A stretch of 64,000 bases of DNA. It comes from an uncultured Nocardiaceae bacterium (lineage in GTDB: Bacteria > Actinomycetota > Actinomycetes > Mycobacteriales > Mycobacteriaceae). Where the stretch lies: positions 12,405 through 76,404 of the forward strand of contig CAKZIX010000002.1 in NCBI GenBank assembly GCA_936936565.1, written 5' to 3'. Shown here piece after piece: positions 22,602 to 31,751 of the stretch (the stretch's first letter is position 1; every line of letters begins with the position of its first letter). The notes beneath the pieces were generated by a model. The model was not told the DNA's origin and did not search any database. It was given only the letters and a program-made list of their open reading frames with translations. The position numbers and the translations under genes were made by a program.

Positions 22602-23282
22602 ATGAGCACCCTGCACAAGTTCAAGGCGTACTTCGGCATGGTTCCGCTCGAAGACTACGAGGACGACTACATCGACGAGCCCGCCCCGGCGCGGCGCCCG
22701 GCGCGCAATCGTGAACCGGCCCGTGACTACGCCGATGTCGACGACGCCGACTACCGCTCCTGGGTCGGCTACGGCCGCGGCGGCGAGCGCGGCGAGTACC
22801 ACCAGGACGACTTCCGGCGCGAGGAGTTCGACGCCGAACCCCGGCGCGCACCGCGGCTCGAGCCGCTGCCCCCGCGCAGTCCGCGCGTGGCTGCCGCCGC
22901 CGGGCGCACCAGCACTCGTGGCGCGCTCGCCGTCGACTCGGCGACCGAGGCGCGCCGTAGTCCGGCCTTCGAGGAGCCGCGCACGGCGCTCACCGGCGAG
23001 GCGGCGCTGTCCAAGATCACCACGCTGCGCCCGCGCGATTACGGCGAGGCCCGCACCATCGGGGAGCGGTTCCGGGAAGGCAACCCGGTGATCATGGATC
23101 TGGTCGAGATGAGCAACGCCGATGCCAAGCGGCTGGTCGACTTCGCGGCCGGGCTCGCCTTCGCGCTACGTGGCTCATTCGACAAAGTGGCTACCAAGGT
23201 GTTCCTGCTCTCACCTGCCGACGTGGATGTTTCGGCCGAGGAGCGCCGCCGGATTGCCGAAAAGGGCTTCTACTCGCGCTGA
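22602..23282 (+). CDS. sepF: Cell division protein SepF
   Basis: SepF anchors FtsZ to the membrane in Gram-positive bacteria. The 226-residue protein has the membrane-binding N-terminal helix ([13 protein letters not shown]), a long acidic/Arg/Pro linker (about 18-135), and the C-terminal SepF domain (about 140-225) with the [13 protein letters not shown] and [23 protein letters not shown] region cut here into its parts [11 protein letters not shown] and [13 protein letters not shown]. No strong SD precedes its ATG, but a short ORF with one ends three bases upstream. Confidence 0.95.
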   Translation: MSTLHKFKAYFGMVPLEDYEDDYIDEPAPARRPARNREPARDYADVDDADYRSWVGYGRGGERGEYHQDDFRREEFDAEPRRAPRLEPLPPRSPRVAAAAGRTSTRGALAVDSATEARRSPAFEEPRTALTGEAALSKITTLRPRDYGEARTIGERFREGNPVIMDLVEMSNADAKRLVDFAAGLAFALRGSFDKVATKVFLLSPADVDVSAEERRRIAEKGFYSR

Positions 23283-23365
23283 CGGGGGCGGCGCGCCCGT
23301 GCTGGACGGCGCGCCGCACCTGCCCCGGCTTTGAAGCTCCGGCAACCATCAGGCAGAGTGAGTTC

Positions 23366-23668
23366 GTGGCCCTGTTTACGGTGATCTGGTTCGCACTCTT
23401 CCTGTTCTGGTTGTTGCTGATCGGCCGCATCATCGTGGAGTTCATTCGCAGCTTCGCGCGCGATTGGCACCCGACGGGGTTTGTCGTGGTTGTCCTCGAG
23501 GGGATTTTTACGATCACCGATCCACCGGTGAAATTGCTTCGCCGGCTCATTCCGCCCGTGGCGCTGGGTGGGGTTCGCCTCGATCTCTCCATTATGGTGC
23601 TGTTGTTCATCGTCTTCGTGCTGATGCAGATTGTCGGCGGACTCGCCAGCCCGCAGGGTCCCGTGTGA
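23366..23668 (+). CDS. YggT-family membrane protein
   Basis: A 100-residue protein with two hydrophobic segments (about 5-25 and 70-95) separated by a loop containing DPPVKLLRRLIPPV, the family's conserved turn. YggT proteins lie next to sepF and divIVA in many Gram-positives and are thought to help division-site organisation, but their biochemical role is unsettled. The GTG start has a CAGAGT box 12 bases upstream and no SD. Confidence 0.88.
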   Translation: MALFTVIWFALFLFWLLLIGRIIVEFIRSFARDWHPTGFVVVVLEGIFTITDPPVKLLRRLIPPVALGGVRLDLSIMVLLFIVFVLMQIVGGLASPQGPV

Positions 23669-23705
23669 CAGAATGGACTCCAGTTACAGTGCGATCGGAA
23701 CAGAC

Positions 23706-23726
23706 TTGACAGAATGCGCTAAGACT
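23706..23726 (+). promoter_or_regulatory. Possible wag31 promoter elements
   Basis: TTGACA (23706-23711) and TAAGACT (23720-23726) lie upstream of wag31. Their spacing of 8 bp is too short for one sigma-70 promoter, so at most one belongs to it. This weak call rests on position. Confidence 0.3.
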
Positions 23727-23803
23727 GAAGGGGCCGAATGGCGGCCTCACAAGCTCGGCCGACGCTGGCTCGACCGCCAACTGACGCGTGAAGGGATCCT
23801 TCC

Positions 23804-24634
23804 ATGCCGCTGACACCCGCAGATGTGCACAACGTCGCGTTCAGCAAGCCACCGATAGGCAAGCGTGGCTACAACGAAGACGAGGTGGATGCCTTCCTCG
23901 ACCTGGTCGAGCAGGAGCTCGCGCGGCTGATCGAGGAGAACGCCGACCTGCGGCAACGTGTCGGTGAACTCGACGCCGAGCTGGCCGAGGCCAAGAAGGG
24001 CCGCCCGGCCGCCGCGTCCGCGCCCGCCACCGGTCCCACACAGCGCGTCGAAGCGCCCAAGCCCGTGCCCGCCCCGGCGGCGCCCGCGCCGATCGCCTCC
24101 GCCATGCCCGCCGCGCCCGCCAGCGGCGATGCCAGCATGCAGGCCGCCAAGGTCCTCGGGCTCGCGCAGGAAATGGCCGATCGGCTCACCAACGACGCCA
24201 AGACGGAGTCCGAGCAGCTGCTGGCTAACGCCCGCACCAACTCCGAGCGACTCGTCAGCGACGCTCGCACCCGTTCCGAGGCGATGATCGCCGACGCCCG
24301 CCAGAAGTCCGAGGCGCTGCTGTCGGACGCGCAGTCGCGTTCGGAAACGCAGCTGCGGCAGGCCAAGGAGAAGGCGGATGCCCTGCAGGCAGACGCCGAG
24401 CGCAAGCACACCGAGATCATGGCCACCATCAACCAGCAGCGCACCGTGCTGGAAGGCCGGATCGAGCAGCTCAAGACGTTCGAGCGCGAGTACCGCGTGC
24501 GGTTGAAGTCCTACCTCGAATCGCAGCTCGAGGAGCTCGAGAACCGTGGGTCGGCGCTGCCGGTGGACGGCGGCGACGTCTTCGCCGGAGACAACTCGAG
24601 CAACCACGGCAGCCTTGCCAAGGGCAGCAAGTAG
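23804..24634 (+). CDS. wag31: Polar growth protein Wag31 (DivIVA)
   Basis: Wag31/DivIVA marks the curved membrane at the cell poles and recruits cell-wall synthesis, driving tip growth in this order. The 276-residue protein has the conserved DivIVA N-terminal domain (1-60, with [20 protein letters not shown]), a Pro/Ala linker (about 66-108) and a long coiled coil (about 110-250) with repeats of the type [11 protein letters not shown]. Its place after ftsZ-yfiH-yggS-sepF-yggT is the conserved arrangement. Confidence 0.97.
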   Translation: MPLTPADVHNVAFSKPPIGKRGYNEDEVDAFLDLVEQELARLIEENADLRQRVGELDAELAEAKKGRPAAASAPATGPTQRVEAPKPVPAPAAPAPIASAMPAAPASGDASMQAAKVLGLAQEMADRLTNDAKTESEQLLANARTNSERLVSDARTRSEAMIADARQKSEALLSDAQSRSETQLRQAKEKADALQADAERKHTEIMATINQQRTVLEGRIEQLKTFEREYRVRLKSYLESQLEELENRGSALPVDGGDVFAGDNSSNHGSLAKGSK

Positions 24635-24650
24635 GCACAGCTCCACCCTT

Positions 24651-24700
24651 CGCCGCCGTAGTGCGGACCGGGCCCGCACGCCCGGTCGCCTGCGGCGGCG
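24651..24700 (+). terminator. Nested hairpin after wag31
   Basis: CGCCGCCG (24651-24658) pairs with 24693-24700, and an inner GTGCGG (24661-24666) pairs with 24674-24679. It begins 17 bases after the wag31 stop and is followed by the SD of the next small gene, so it may reduce rather than abolish read-through. Confidence 0.5.
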
Positions 24701-24727
24701 CAGTGCGTGCACCGGGAGGTCGTCGTG

Positions 24728-24940
24728 ATGATGGCGGTGCTGGCGCTCGCGGCGGTGGGCTTTGCGCTGCTCGTCGTCTCGTTGACCACCGGATCGATCG
24801 TCTGGGCCTGGGCCTGCATCGCCGTTTGCGTGGTGGGCGCGGTCCTGCTGCTGATAAGCGCGCTTGTGGTGCGCAATCGGGCAATCATCGAGCTACCGCA
24901 CAGCGAGCGCCCAGCAAGGCATGGTCGCCACCACAAGTAG
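24728..24940 (+). CDS. Small two-span membrane protein downstream of wag31
   Basis: From the ATG at 24728 (SD GGGAGG at 24714-24719) the protein has 70 residues with two membrane segments (about 2-20 and 26-47) and a basic His/Arg-rich tail. A GTG at 24725 is an equal candidate. A small membrane protein also follows wag31 in M. tuberculosis (Rv2144c), so the position is conserved; the function is unknown. Confidence 0.7.
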   Translation: MMAVLALAAVGFALLVVSLTTGSIVWAWACIAVCVVGAVLLLISALVVRNRAIIELPHSERPARHGRHHK

Positions 24941-24979
24941 TGGCGCGAAATCTCGTTTGACGGGTGCCGATAGAATCGG

Positions 24980-25183
24980 GATTACCAGCACCGATCCGGC
25001 CATCACCGGGGAGCTTTCGGAAGAACCGTGCGCCGCACGCAGTAGAACCGAACGGGCGAGCCCGTCACAGCTCGTAACGAAGCGGCTCTCCGCGTGGAGA
25101 GCAAGCGGGGTGGTACCGCGGTCGCAGCGCACCGGCGCTGCCGTCGTCCCCGTGCCAAGGAAGACGGCACGAGGAGTTCGCAG
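24980..25183 (+). promoter_or_regulatory. T-box riboswitch (tRNA-Ile) controlling ileS
   Basis: The ileS leader has the hallmarks of the actinobacterial ileS T-box: a specifier ATC (25002-25004, isoleucine) in the CATCACCGGGGAGC element, an AGAACC segment, and the T-box proper with TGGTACCGCGG at 25121-25131, which reads the tRNA acceptor end. Just before ileS, CGTGCC (25151-25156) can pair with GGCACG (25166-25171) next to the SD (GAGGAG, 25171-25176). This fits the known translational mode of this class: uncharged tRNA-Ile frees the SD. A TAGAAT box at 24971-24976 is a plausible -10. Confidence 0.93.
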
Positions 25184-28100
25184 ATGTCCGAGCCACAGCG
25201 CTCGAGCGCCGCCCCCGCCCAGTCTGGTCGCGCCGCAGGTTCCGCTCCTGCCGCCCAGCGTTACCCCCGTGTCGACATCGCCGGGGACACCTTCCCGGAG
25301 CTCGAACGCAGCATCCTCGCCGAGTGGGAAGCCGACGGCACGTTCCGTGCGTCGATCGACAACCGGTCCGGCGGACCCGAGTTCGTCTTCTACGACGGCC
25401 CGCCGTTCGCCAACGGCCTGCCGCATTACGGCCATTTGCTCACCGGCTACGTCAAGGACTTGGTACCGCGGTACCAAACTATGCGCGGAAAGAAGGTCGA
25501 GCGACGGTTCGGCTGGGACACGCACGGGCTGCCCGCCGAGATGGAGGCCGAAAAGCAGCTCGGCATCAAGTCGGGCGACATCGGCGAGATGGGCATCGCA
25601 AAGTTCAACGAATACTGCCGCGAGTCCGTGCTTCGTTACACGAACGAATGGCGCGACTATGTGACGCGCCAGGCCCGCTGGGTCGATTTCGACAACGACT
25701 ACAAGACGCTCGATCTCGACTTCATGGAGTCGGTGATGTGGGCGTTCAAGCGGCTTTACGACAAGGGTCTGATCTATCAGGGCCACCGTGTGCTGGCCTA
25801 CAGCTGGTACGAGCAGACGCCGCTGTCCAACCACGAGACCAAGCTCGACGACGCCTACAAGATGCGCCAGGACCCGGCGCTGACCGTCGACATGCCGCTG
25901 ACCGGCGAGGGAGAGCTGGCCGGCGTCAACGCGCTGATCTGGACGACGACGCCGTGGACGCTGCCGTCCAACCTCGCGATCGCGGTGCACCCGGAACTGG
26001 ACTACGTCCAGGTCGCGGGCCCCGACGGCAAGCGCTACCTGCTGGCCAAGGAGCGCCTGGCGCACTACGCGCGCGAACTCGGCGAGGCGCCCGAGGTGCT
26101 GTCCGAGCACAAGGGCGCCGACCTGGTCGGGCTCGGCTACACCCCGCCGTTCGACTTCTTCGTCGGGCACCCCAACGCGCACCGAGTGCTGGCCGCGGAC
26201 TACGTGACCACCGACTCCGGTACCGGAATCGTCCATCTGGCACCGGCATTCGGTGAAGAGGACATGGCGGTGTGCGCGGCCAACGGCATCGAGATCGTGC
26301 TGCCGCTGGATGCCGGCGGCACGTTCACCTCGCTGGTACCGCCGTACGCGGGGCAGATGGTGTTCGACGCCAACCCGAACATCATCCGCGACCTCAAGGC
26401 CGCCGGAAAGGTGTTGCGGCACGAGACGATCGAGCACAGCTACCCGCACAGCTGGCGGTCCGGTCAACCGCTCATCTACATGGCCGTGCCGTCGTGGTTC
26501 GTCGCGGTCACCAAGTTCCGCGACCGGATGGTGGAGCTGAACCAGCAGATCACCTGGGTGCCCGAACACATCCGCGACGGCCAGTTCCACAACTGGCTCG
26601 CCGGTGCGCCGGACTGGAGCATCAGCCGAAACCGCTACTGGGGCAGCCCGATCCCGGTGTGGGTGTCCGACGATCCGGCCTACCCGCGGACCGACGTGTA
26701 CGGTTCGCTCGACGAGCTCGAGCGCGACTTCGGCGTGCGGCCGACGGATCTGCACCGGCCTGCCATCGACGAACTGACCCGGCCGAATCCCGACGACCCG
26801 ACCGGCAATTCGACGATGCGCCGGGTGCCCGAGGTGCTCGACTGTTGGTTCGAGTCGGGCTCGATGCCGTATGCCCAGGTGCACTACCCGTTCGAGAACC
26901 AGGAGTGGTTCGAGACGCACTACCCGGGCGACTTCATCGTCGAGTACAACGGCCAGACCCGCGGCTGGTTCTACACGCTGCACGTGCTGGCCACCGCGCT
27001 GTTCGATCGTCCCGCGTTCAGAACCGTTGCGGCCCACGGCATCGTGCTCGGCGACGACGGGCTGAAGATGTCGAAGTCGCTGCGCAACTACCCGGACGTC
27101 AACGAGGTGTTCGACCGCGACGGCTCGGATGCCATGCGCTGGTTCCTGATGAGTTCGCCGATCCTGCGCGGCGGCAATCTGGTTGTGACCGAACGCGGTA
27201 TCCGGGAGGGCGCGGCACATGCGTTGCGGCCCTTGTGGAATGCGTGGAGTTTCCTGCAGCTGTACGCGTCGAAACCGGGCACCTGGCGCACCGACTCCAC
27301 CCATGTGCTGGACCGGTACGTGCTGGCGAAGCTTGCCGCGCTGCAGGATTCGATGACGGCGGCGCTGGATGTCTACGACATCGCCGGTGCCTGCGACGAA
27401 CTGCGCGCGTTCTGCGACGCGCTCACCAACTGGTACGTGCGCCGCTCCCGGCAGCGGTTCTGGGACGAGGACCGCGACGCCATCGACACGCTGCACACCG
27501 TGCTCGAGGTGACCTGCCGGCTCGCGGCGCCGCTGTTGCCGCTGATCACCGAGGTGATCTGGCGGGGCCTGACGGGCGGGCGCAGCGTGCACCTGACCGA
27601 CTGGCCCGAGGCCGGGCTGCTGCCCGGCGACGCCGAACTCGTCGCCGCCATGGACGAGGTGCGCACGGTGTGCTCCACGGTATTGAGCCTGCGCAAGGCC
27701 CAGAACCTGCGGGTGCGGCTACCGCTGGCGGAGGTCACCATCGCCGCGCACGACGCGGATCGCCTGGCGCCGTACACCGACATCGTCGCCGACGAGGTGA
27801 ACGTCAAGCAGGTCGACTTGACCACGGACGTGGACGCGCACGGCCGGTTCGAGCTGGTTGTCAACGCGCGCGCGGCGGGGCCGCGCCTGGGCAAGGACGT
27901 GCAGAAGGTGATCAAGGCGGTCAAGGCGGGCGACTGGTCGGAGATCGACGGAGTTGTCAGTGCGGCCGGAATCGCCTTGCTCCCAGAGGAATACACCCAG
28001 CGCCTGGTCGCCGCCGAGCCGGAGTCGACGGCTGCGCTGCCCGGCAACGCCGGCCTGGTGGTGCTCAACTCCGAGGTCACCGAGGAACTGGAGGCCGAGG

Positions 28101-28336
28101 GCTGGGCGCGTGATCTCATCCGGGAACTGCAAGACGCTCGCAAGACGAGCGGCCTGGAGGTCTCCGATCGCATTGATGTGGTGCTGGCCGTACCTGCCGA
28201 CAAGCTCGACTGGGCGCAACGTCACCGAGATCTGATCGCCGGCGAGATCCTGGCCACCACCCTGGAAATCGGTGAACCCGGCGAGGGTGCCCTGGAGCTC
28301 GCGGGCGACAGCCGCGCCCGCATCACCCGGCGCTGA
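25184..28336 (+). CDS. ileS: Isoleucyl-tRNA synthetase
   Basis: IleRS charges tRNA-Ile and edits valine. The 1050-residue class I enzyme has the HIGH-type motif H81-Y-G-H84, the KMSKS loop K628-M-S-K-S632, and an editing domain between them ([10 protein letters not shown] and [14 protein letters not shown]). Length and the HYGH variant point to the eukaryote-like IleRS2 branch, also found in mycobacteria. The ATG at 25184 is chosen because the SD lies at 25171-25176 and the upstream frame falls inside the T-box. In M. tuberculosis ileS also lies next to dinB, but far from wag31. Confidence 0.97.
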   Translation: MSEPQRSSAAPAQSGRAAGSAPAAQRYPRVDIAGDTFPELERSILAEWEADGTFRASIDNRSGGPEFVFYDGPPFANGLPHYGHLLTGYVKDLVPRYQTMRGKKVERRFGWDTHGLPAEMEAEKQLGIKSGDIGEMGIAKFNEYCRESVLRYTNEWRDYVTRQARWVDFDNDYKTLDLDFMESVMWAFKRLYDKGLIYQGHRVLAYSWYEQTPLSNHETKLDDAYKMRQDPALTVDMPLTGEGELAGVNALIWTTTPWTLPSNLAIAVHPELDYVQVAGPDGKRYLLAKERLAHYARELGEAPEVLSEHKGADLVGLGYTPPFDFFVGHPNAHRVLAADYVTTDSGTGIVHLAPAFGEEDMAVCAANGIEIVLPLDAGGTFTSLVPPYAGQMVFDANPNIIRDLKAAGKVLRHETIEHSYPHSWRSGQPLIYMAVPSWFVAVTKFRDRMVELNQQITWVPEHIRDGQFHNWLAGAPDWSISRNRYWGSPIPVWVSDDPAYPRTDVYGSLDELERDFGVRPTDLHRPAIDELTRPNPDDPTGNSTMRRVPEVLDCWFESGSMPYAQVHYPFENQEWFETHYPGDFIVEYNGQTRGWFYTLHVLATALFDRPAFRTVAAHGIVLGDDGLKMSKSLRNYPDVNEVFDRDGSDAMRWFLMSSPILRGGNLVVTERGIREGAAHALRPLWNAWSFLQLYASKPGTWRTDSTHVLDRYVLAKLAALQDSMTAALDVYDIAGACDELRAFCDALTNWYVRRSRQRFWDEDRDAIDTLHTVLEVTCRLAAPLLPLITEVIWRGLTGGRSVHLTDWPEAGLLPGDAELVAAMDEVRTVCSTVLSLRKAQNLRVRLPLAEVTIAAHDADRLAPYTDIVADEVNVKQVDLTTDVDAHGRFELVVNARAAGPRLGKDVQKVIKAVKAGDWSEIDGVVSAAGIALLPEEYTQRLVAAEPESTAALPGNAGLVVLNSEVTEELEAEGWARDLIRELQDARKTSGLEVSDRIDVVLAVPADKLDWAQRHRDLIAGEILATTLEIGEPGEGALELAGDSRARITRR

Positions 28337-28347
28337 AACCGGCGATG

Positions 28348-28389
28348 GCCAGCACGTTCCTACCATGGTAGGAACATGCTGGCTATCCT
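28348..28389 (+). promoter_or_regulatory. Palindromic operator and -10 box of the toxin-antitoxin pair
   Basis: A perfect 20-bp palindrome GTTCCTACCATGGTAGGAAC (28356-28375) extends to a 36-bp inverted repeat (28348-28383) with one mismatch on each side of it. It abuts TATCCT (28384-28389), which lies 12 bases before the antitoxin ATG. Antitoxins of this type autorepress at such palindromes. It lies 12 bases after the ileS stop, so a terminator role is a lesser alternative; no T-tract follows. Confidence 0.75.
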
Positions 28390-28395
28390 GGACGT

Positions 28396-28644
28396 ATGAA
28401 GGTCGACAAGCTCAGCATCTCGCTTGATCACGAACTCGCCGACGACGTGCGCGAAGCGGCCGAGCGTGCGGGCTCGAGCGTGTCCGCGTGGATTGCCGAA
28501 GCTGCCGGAGATCGACTTCGTCGCCAACTACTTCGGGAGTTCTTGGCCGATTGGCAAGTCGAGCACGGTGCAATCACTCCGGAAGAGCTCGCGCAAGCGC
28601 GGTTCGATCTGGGTTATTACGATGTTCGTCATGATGTCGCGTGA
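28396..28644 (+). CDS. Ribbon-helix-helix antitoxin (VapB type)
   Basis: An 82-residue protein with a ribbon-helix-helix start (KVDKLSISLDHELADDVREAA followed by SSVSAWIAEAA; the first run is residues 2-22) and a C-terminal toxin-binding part rich in acidic and aromatic residues. Antitoxins of this type dimerise on the operator and neutralise the paired PIN toxin. It is probably leaderless (TATCCT 12 bases upstream). The stop overlaps the toxin GTG by four bases, the usual arrangement that keeps antitoxin in excess. Confidence 0.85.
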   Translation: MKVDKLSISLDHELADDVREAAERAGSSVSAWIAEAAGDRLRRQLLREFLADWQVEHGAITPEELAQARFDLGYYDVRHDVA

Positions 28645-29012
28645 TACTCGACGCCGGGGCGTTTGTCGCCGTTGAACGGAACGACCGCATGATCGTTGCG
28701 CGGTTGCTCGCAGCAGAAGCTAGGGGCGAAGTCCTTCGGACGCATTCGATGGTGGTGGCGCAGGTCTGGAGGGACGGCCGTCGACAAGTTCAGCTCGCAA
28801 GATTGCTGCGAACTGTCCGAATCGAAGATGTCGACGCGGACCTCGGTCGGCGCGCGGGGGAACTGCTCGGCAAGGCGCCGACGTCCGATCCTGTCGACGC
28901 TGCGGTTGTGCTACTGGCTGCCGATGGCGAGGTTGTCGTGACGAGCGATCGCGACGACATCACCCACCTCGCCGAGGCGGCCGGCCGCAAAATCCTCGTT
29001 GTCGAGTGCTGA
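28641..29012 (+). CDS. vapC: PIN-domain toxin (VapC type)
   Basis: A 123-residue PIN-domain ribonuclease. The acidic residues expected for metal binding are visible: D4 in MILDAGAF, E12 in VERN, the Asp pair in TSDPVDAAVV, and the Asp in VVTSDRDD. VapC toxins cut tRNA or rRNA; the target here cannot be told. The GTG overlaps the antitoxin stop. The pair sits between ileS and dinB, which are neighbours in M. tuberculosis, so it probably inserted there or was lost elsewhere. Confidence 0.88.
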   Translation: MILDAGAFVAVERNDRMIVARLLAAEARGEVLRTHSMVVAQVWRDGRRQVQLARLLRTVRIEDVDADLGRRAGELLGKAPTSDPVDAAVVLLAADGEVVVTSDRDDITHLAEAAGRKILVVEC

Positions 29013-29045
29013 GGAGCGTCGTACCGCCCGCGTAGGGTGCGGCTC

Positions 29046-30374
29046 ATGAGCGCGGACCCCACCGTCAGCCGGCGCTGGGTCCTGCACCTGGACATGGATG
29101 CGTTCTTCGCCTCCGTCGAGCAGCTCACGCGGCCCACGCTGCGCGGGCGTCCGGTGCTGGTCGGTGGGCTCGGCAGCCGGGGCGTCGTGGCCGGAGCCAG
29201 TTACGAGGCGAGGGTCTTCGGGGCCCGCTCGGCGATGCCGATGCATCAGGCCCGGCGGATGGTGGGGGCGGCTGCCGTCGTGTTGCCGCCGCGCGGTGCG
29301 GTGTACTCGACGGTGAGCAAACAGGTGTTCGACGTACTGCGCACGCGAATCCCCGTGCTGGAGACACTATCGCTCGACGAGGCGTTCGGCGAGCCCGCCG
29401 AACTGGCCGGCGCCAGCGCCGCGCAGGTGTGGCAGTACTGCGAGGGCTTGCGCGCACAGGTCCGCGGCACCACCGGTCTGGTCGCCTCGATCGGTGCGGG
29501 CAGCGGCAAGCAGATCGCCAAGATCGCCTCCGGCCTGGCGAAACCCGATGGGGTGCGGGTGGTTTCACCCGCCGAGCAAGACGATCTGCTGGCCGCGCTG
29601 CCGGTGCGCAAACTGTGGGGGATCGGCCCGATCGCCGAGGAGAAGCTGCGCAAGCTCGGCGTCGATACGATCGGTCAGTTCGCCGCCATGCCGCGCGGTG
29701 AGGTGGCCTCCGTGTTGGGCAACACCGTGGGTCCGGCGCTGCACCGGCTCGCCAGCGGCATCGACGATCGCGAGGTCGCCGAACGGGCGGAGGCCAAGCA
29801 GATCAGCGCCGAGACCACCTTCGCCGTAGACATCGTCACCGTCGGGGAGTTGCGCGGCGCCGTCGAGTCGATCGCGGCGGCCGCACACCGGCGCCTGCAG
29901 CGCGACGGCCGGGCCGCGCGCACCGTGGTGCTCAAGCTCAAGAAGTCCGACATGTCGATCGTCACCCGGTCGACCACCCTGCCCTATGCGACGACCGAGT
30001 TGGCCGCGCTCGCCGCGGCCGCCCAGCGTGCGGTGATCGATCCGGTGGAGCTGGGCCCGGTGCGCCTGGTCGGGGTGGGGTTCGGCGGCTTGTCGACGAG
30101 CCAGCAGGAGTCGCTGTTTCCCGAACTCGACGTCGAGGACATTCCCGACACGGCACCCGTCGAGTCCGCGCGCGCCGATCCGGTGCCGCCCCAGTGGTAC
30201 CCCGGCGCCGACGTTGCCCACCCCCAGTTCGGGCACGGCTGGGTCCAGGGCGCGGGCCACGGCGTGGTCACCGTGCGCTTTGAAACTCGCTCGACAGGCC
30301 CGGGCCCGGCGCGCACCTTTGCCGCCGACGATCCCGAATTGACCTGGGCCGACGCGATTGAGAGTCTTCTGTGA
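29046..30374 (+). CDS. dinB: DNA polymerase IV (DinB1/DinX type)
   Basis: A Y-family translesion polymerase of 442 residues. Catalytic metal ligands are D16 (LDMDAFF), D111 and E112 (SLDEAF). QESLFP near residue 356 is a canonical beta-clamp binding motif. A C-terminal extension of about 60 residues ([19 protein letters not shown] onward) is characteristic of mycobacterial DinB1. The ATG at 29046 follows TAGGGT (29033-29038) by 13 bases without an SD, indicating a leaderless transcript. Confidence 0.93.
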   Translation: MSADPTVSRRWVLHLDMDAFFASVEQLTRPTLRGRPVLVGGLGSRGVVAGASYEARVFGARSAMPMHQARRMVGAAAVVLPPRGAVYSTVSKQVFDVLRTRIPVLETLSLDEAFGEPAELAGASAAQVWQYCEGLRAQVRGTTGLVASIGAGSGKQIAKIASGLAKPDGVRVVSPAEQDDLLAALPVRKLWGIGPIAEEKLRKLGVDTIGQFAAMPRGEVASVLGNTVGPALHRLASGIDDREVAERAEAKQISAETTFAVDIVTVGELRGAVESIAAAAHRRLQRDGRAARTVVLKLKKSDMSIVTRSTTLPYATTELAALAAAAQRAVIDPVELGPVRLVGVGFGGLSTSQQESLFPELDVEDIPDTAPVESARADPVPPQWYPGADVAHPQFGHGWVQGAGHGVVTVRFETRSTGPGPARTFAADDPELTWADAIESLL

Positions 30375-30454
30375 ATCCGCACCTGGGTCCGGTCCGGCCG
30401 GCGCGTGCTGGAATAGTGGAAACAACCAAGACCACGAGAGAACAGGACGGGCAG

Positions 30455-30967
30455 TTGAAGGTTGGCATGATCGGTCGAGCCCTGGTTGCAGGAACGGCGA
30501 TCGTCGCAGCGCTCACCTTGACGGGTTGCGGCGGCGACGACGGAGGCACGAACAGCACCACCACCAAGAAGCCCACGACGTCGCAGACCACCGGTGGTCA
30601 GGCCGCGCCGCTGCCGGTGCCGACGCCGGCCGACTTGAACGCCCAGCTCGGTAGGGTGCTGGACCCGGCGGTGCCCGCTGCCGAGAAGCAGAAGTGGGTG
30701 CAGGGCCTCGAAGCCGATCCGAGCCTGATCGACAAGTTCGGCACGGCCGTCAAGCAGAACAACGTGCTGATCAACGTCACCAAGACCGAATGGGTGCCCG
30801 CGCAGAAGGAAATGTGGGCCACCGCAGACTTCACGCTGAACGGCCAGAAGCAGCCGGACCCGATCGTCGTCCCGTTCGTTCCCGAGGGCGAGCAGTGGAA
30901 GCTGAAGAAGACCTGGATCTGCGAGCGGCTGCCGCTGTTCCAGATCACCTCGCCGGCCTGCCCCTGA
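30455..30967 (+). CDS. MTB12-like lipoprotein
   Basis: A secreted lipoprotein: a short basic start, a hydrophobic stretch and the lipobox LTGC with the lipidated Cys about 23 residues in. A Thr/Gly-rich linker and a roughly 110-residue domain (from PTPADLNAQLGRVL) resembling the low-molecular-weight antigen MTB12 fold follow. The start is uncertain: TTG 30455 and ATG 30467 both give a standard signal peptide, and the frame opens at a GTG (30371) overlapping the dinB stop. Function unknown beyond cell-envelope location. Confidence 0.7.
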   Translation: MKVGMIGRALVAGTAIVAALTLTGCGGDDGGTNSTTTKKPTTSQTTGGQAAPLPVPTPADLNAQLGRVLDPAVPAAEKQKWVQGLEADPSLIDKFGTAVKQNNVLINVTKTEWVPAQKEMWATADFTLNGQKQPDPIVVPFVPEGEQWKLKKTWICERLPLFQITSPACP

Positions 30968-30976
30968 GTTTTGACC

Positions 30977-31000
30977 CTCGCTGCGCTCGGGCGGGTTCGC
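30977..31000 (+). repeat. REP-like copy (CTCGCTGCGCTCG type)
   Basis: The core CTCGCTGCGCTCG followed by GGCGGGTTCGC, the same unit found at 55207-55270 and 59884-59960 and, inverted, before sepF and sthA. It lies in the short gap between two convergent genes. Confidence 0.6.
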
Positions 31001-31018
31001 AACGGTAACCACTGAAAG

Positions 31019-31046
31019 GCGCCGACGTGTTTGCGTCGGCGCTTTT
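31019..31046. terminator. Bidirectional intrinsic terminator between convergent genes
   Basis: GCGCCGACG (31019-31027) pairs with 31034-31042 around a 6-nt loop, preceded by AAAG and followed by TTTT. It serves the lipoprotein gene on the plus strand and the lipoprotein pair on the minus strand. One of the few T-tract terminators in the window. Confidence 0.9.
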
Positions 31047-31751
31047 CTATGTGCGCAGCCGTTCGGCCTGCGCCTCGACCAGGTCGGTGAGCACCGCCGG
31101 CTCGATCGGCGTGGGCGCGCTCGCCGTCAGTTGCACGACGGTGGCGCCGACGACGAACACCACGATGTCCGAGGTGAGGGACAGTCCGTCGCTGTCGCTG
31201 AACAGGCGCACCGCCAGCGAAGCGTCGCCGGCCGGCGGCTGTTCCAGCCCGCTGATCCGGTGGCGCACGCCCGTGCCGTCGGCGTCGGTGCCGTGATAGC
31301 TCAGGCACCCGCGCAAGACATCGCGCACCCGCGAAAAGGCAACGGCCGCAGAGTTTGCGCTGTAGCTGGCGGCGTCGATGTCGACGCTGGCGAAATCCGG
31401 CCCCTCGAACCTGCGCACCGCTTGGGCGAGGGCGCCCGGATGCTGTGCGCCGACGGGTTCGAGCACGGCCGCACAGGCCGGCGGCTGGGTGGACGCCTTG
31501 CCCGAGCCCCCGGGTGCGGGCGGCAGGCCGAGGTCGTCCTCCGGGTCGGGCAGCACGGTGAACCCGGACGGCAGTTCGGCGGTGGTGAGCAGCTTGGCCC
31601 GCAGCGCCGCCGGGTCGCCGATCGGCGGGCCGGTGGCGACGGCGGGGGCGGTGACATCGAAGGCGGGCGGCGGCGGTGCCGCGTGCTCGGCCGCCGAACC
31701 GCAGGCCGCCAGCACCGCGCAGGACAGGACGCCGGCGATCCGGACCCTCAT
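31047..31751 (-). CDS. Lipoprotein with PknH-type sensor-like domain
   Basis: A 234-residue exported protein: signal peptide with lipobox AAC (VLAACGS, Cys near residue 17), a Pro/Ala linker, then a domain starting RAKLLTTAELPSGFTVL. This resembles the extracellular sensor domain of PknH and related mycobacterial lipoproteins. Two Cys residues in the domain (ACAAVL and RGCLSY) could form a disulphide. The ATG overlaps the stop of the upstream lipoprotein gene (ATGA), so the two form an operon. The ligand is unknown. Confidence 0.7.
   Translation of the reverse strand: MRVRIAGVLSCAVLAACGSAAEHAAPPPPAFDVTAPAVATGPPIGDPAALRAKLLTTAELPSGFTVLPDPEDDLGLPPAPGGSGKASTQPPACAAVLEPVGAQHPGALAQAVRRFEGPDFASVDIDAASYSANSAAVAFSRVRDVLRGCLSYHGTDADGTGVRHRISGLEQPPAGDASLAVRLFSDSDGLSLTSDIVVFVVGATVVQLTASAPTPIEPAVLTDLVEAQAERLRT

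Noticed and set aside
22602..24940. Search for tRNA or other structured RNA genes in the gaps around sepF, yggT and wag31
   Set aside because: No cloverleaf-like arrangement or CCA-type acceptor end was seen; gaps are short and hold REP units or terminators.
28348..28383. Reading the palindrome after ileS as a terminator
   Set aside because: It lacks a T-tract and abuts the -10 box of the antitoxin gene, so an operator explains it better, though a dual role cannot be excluded.
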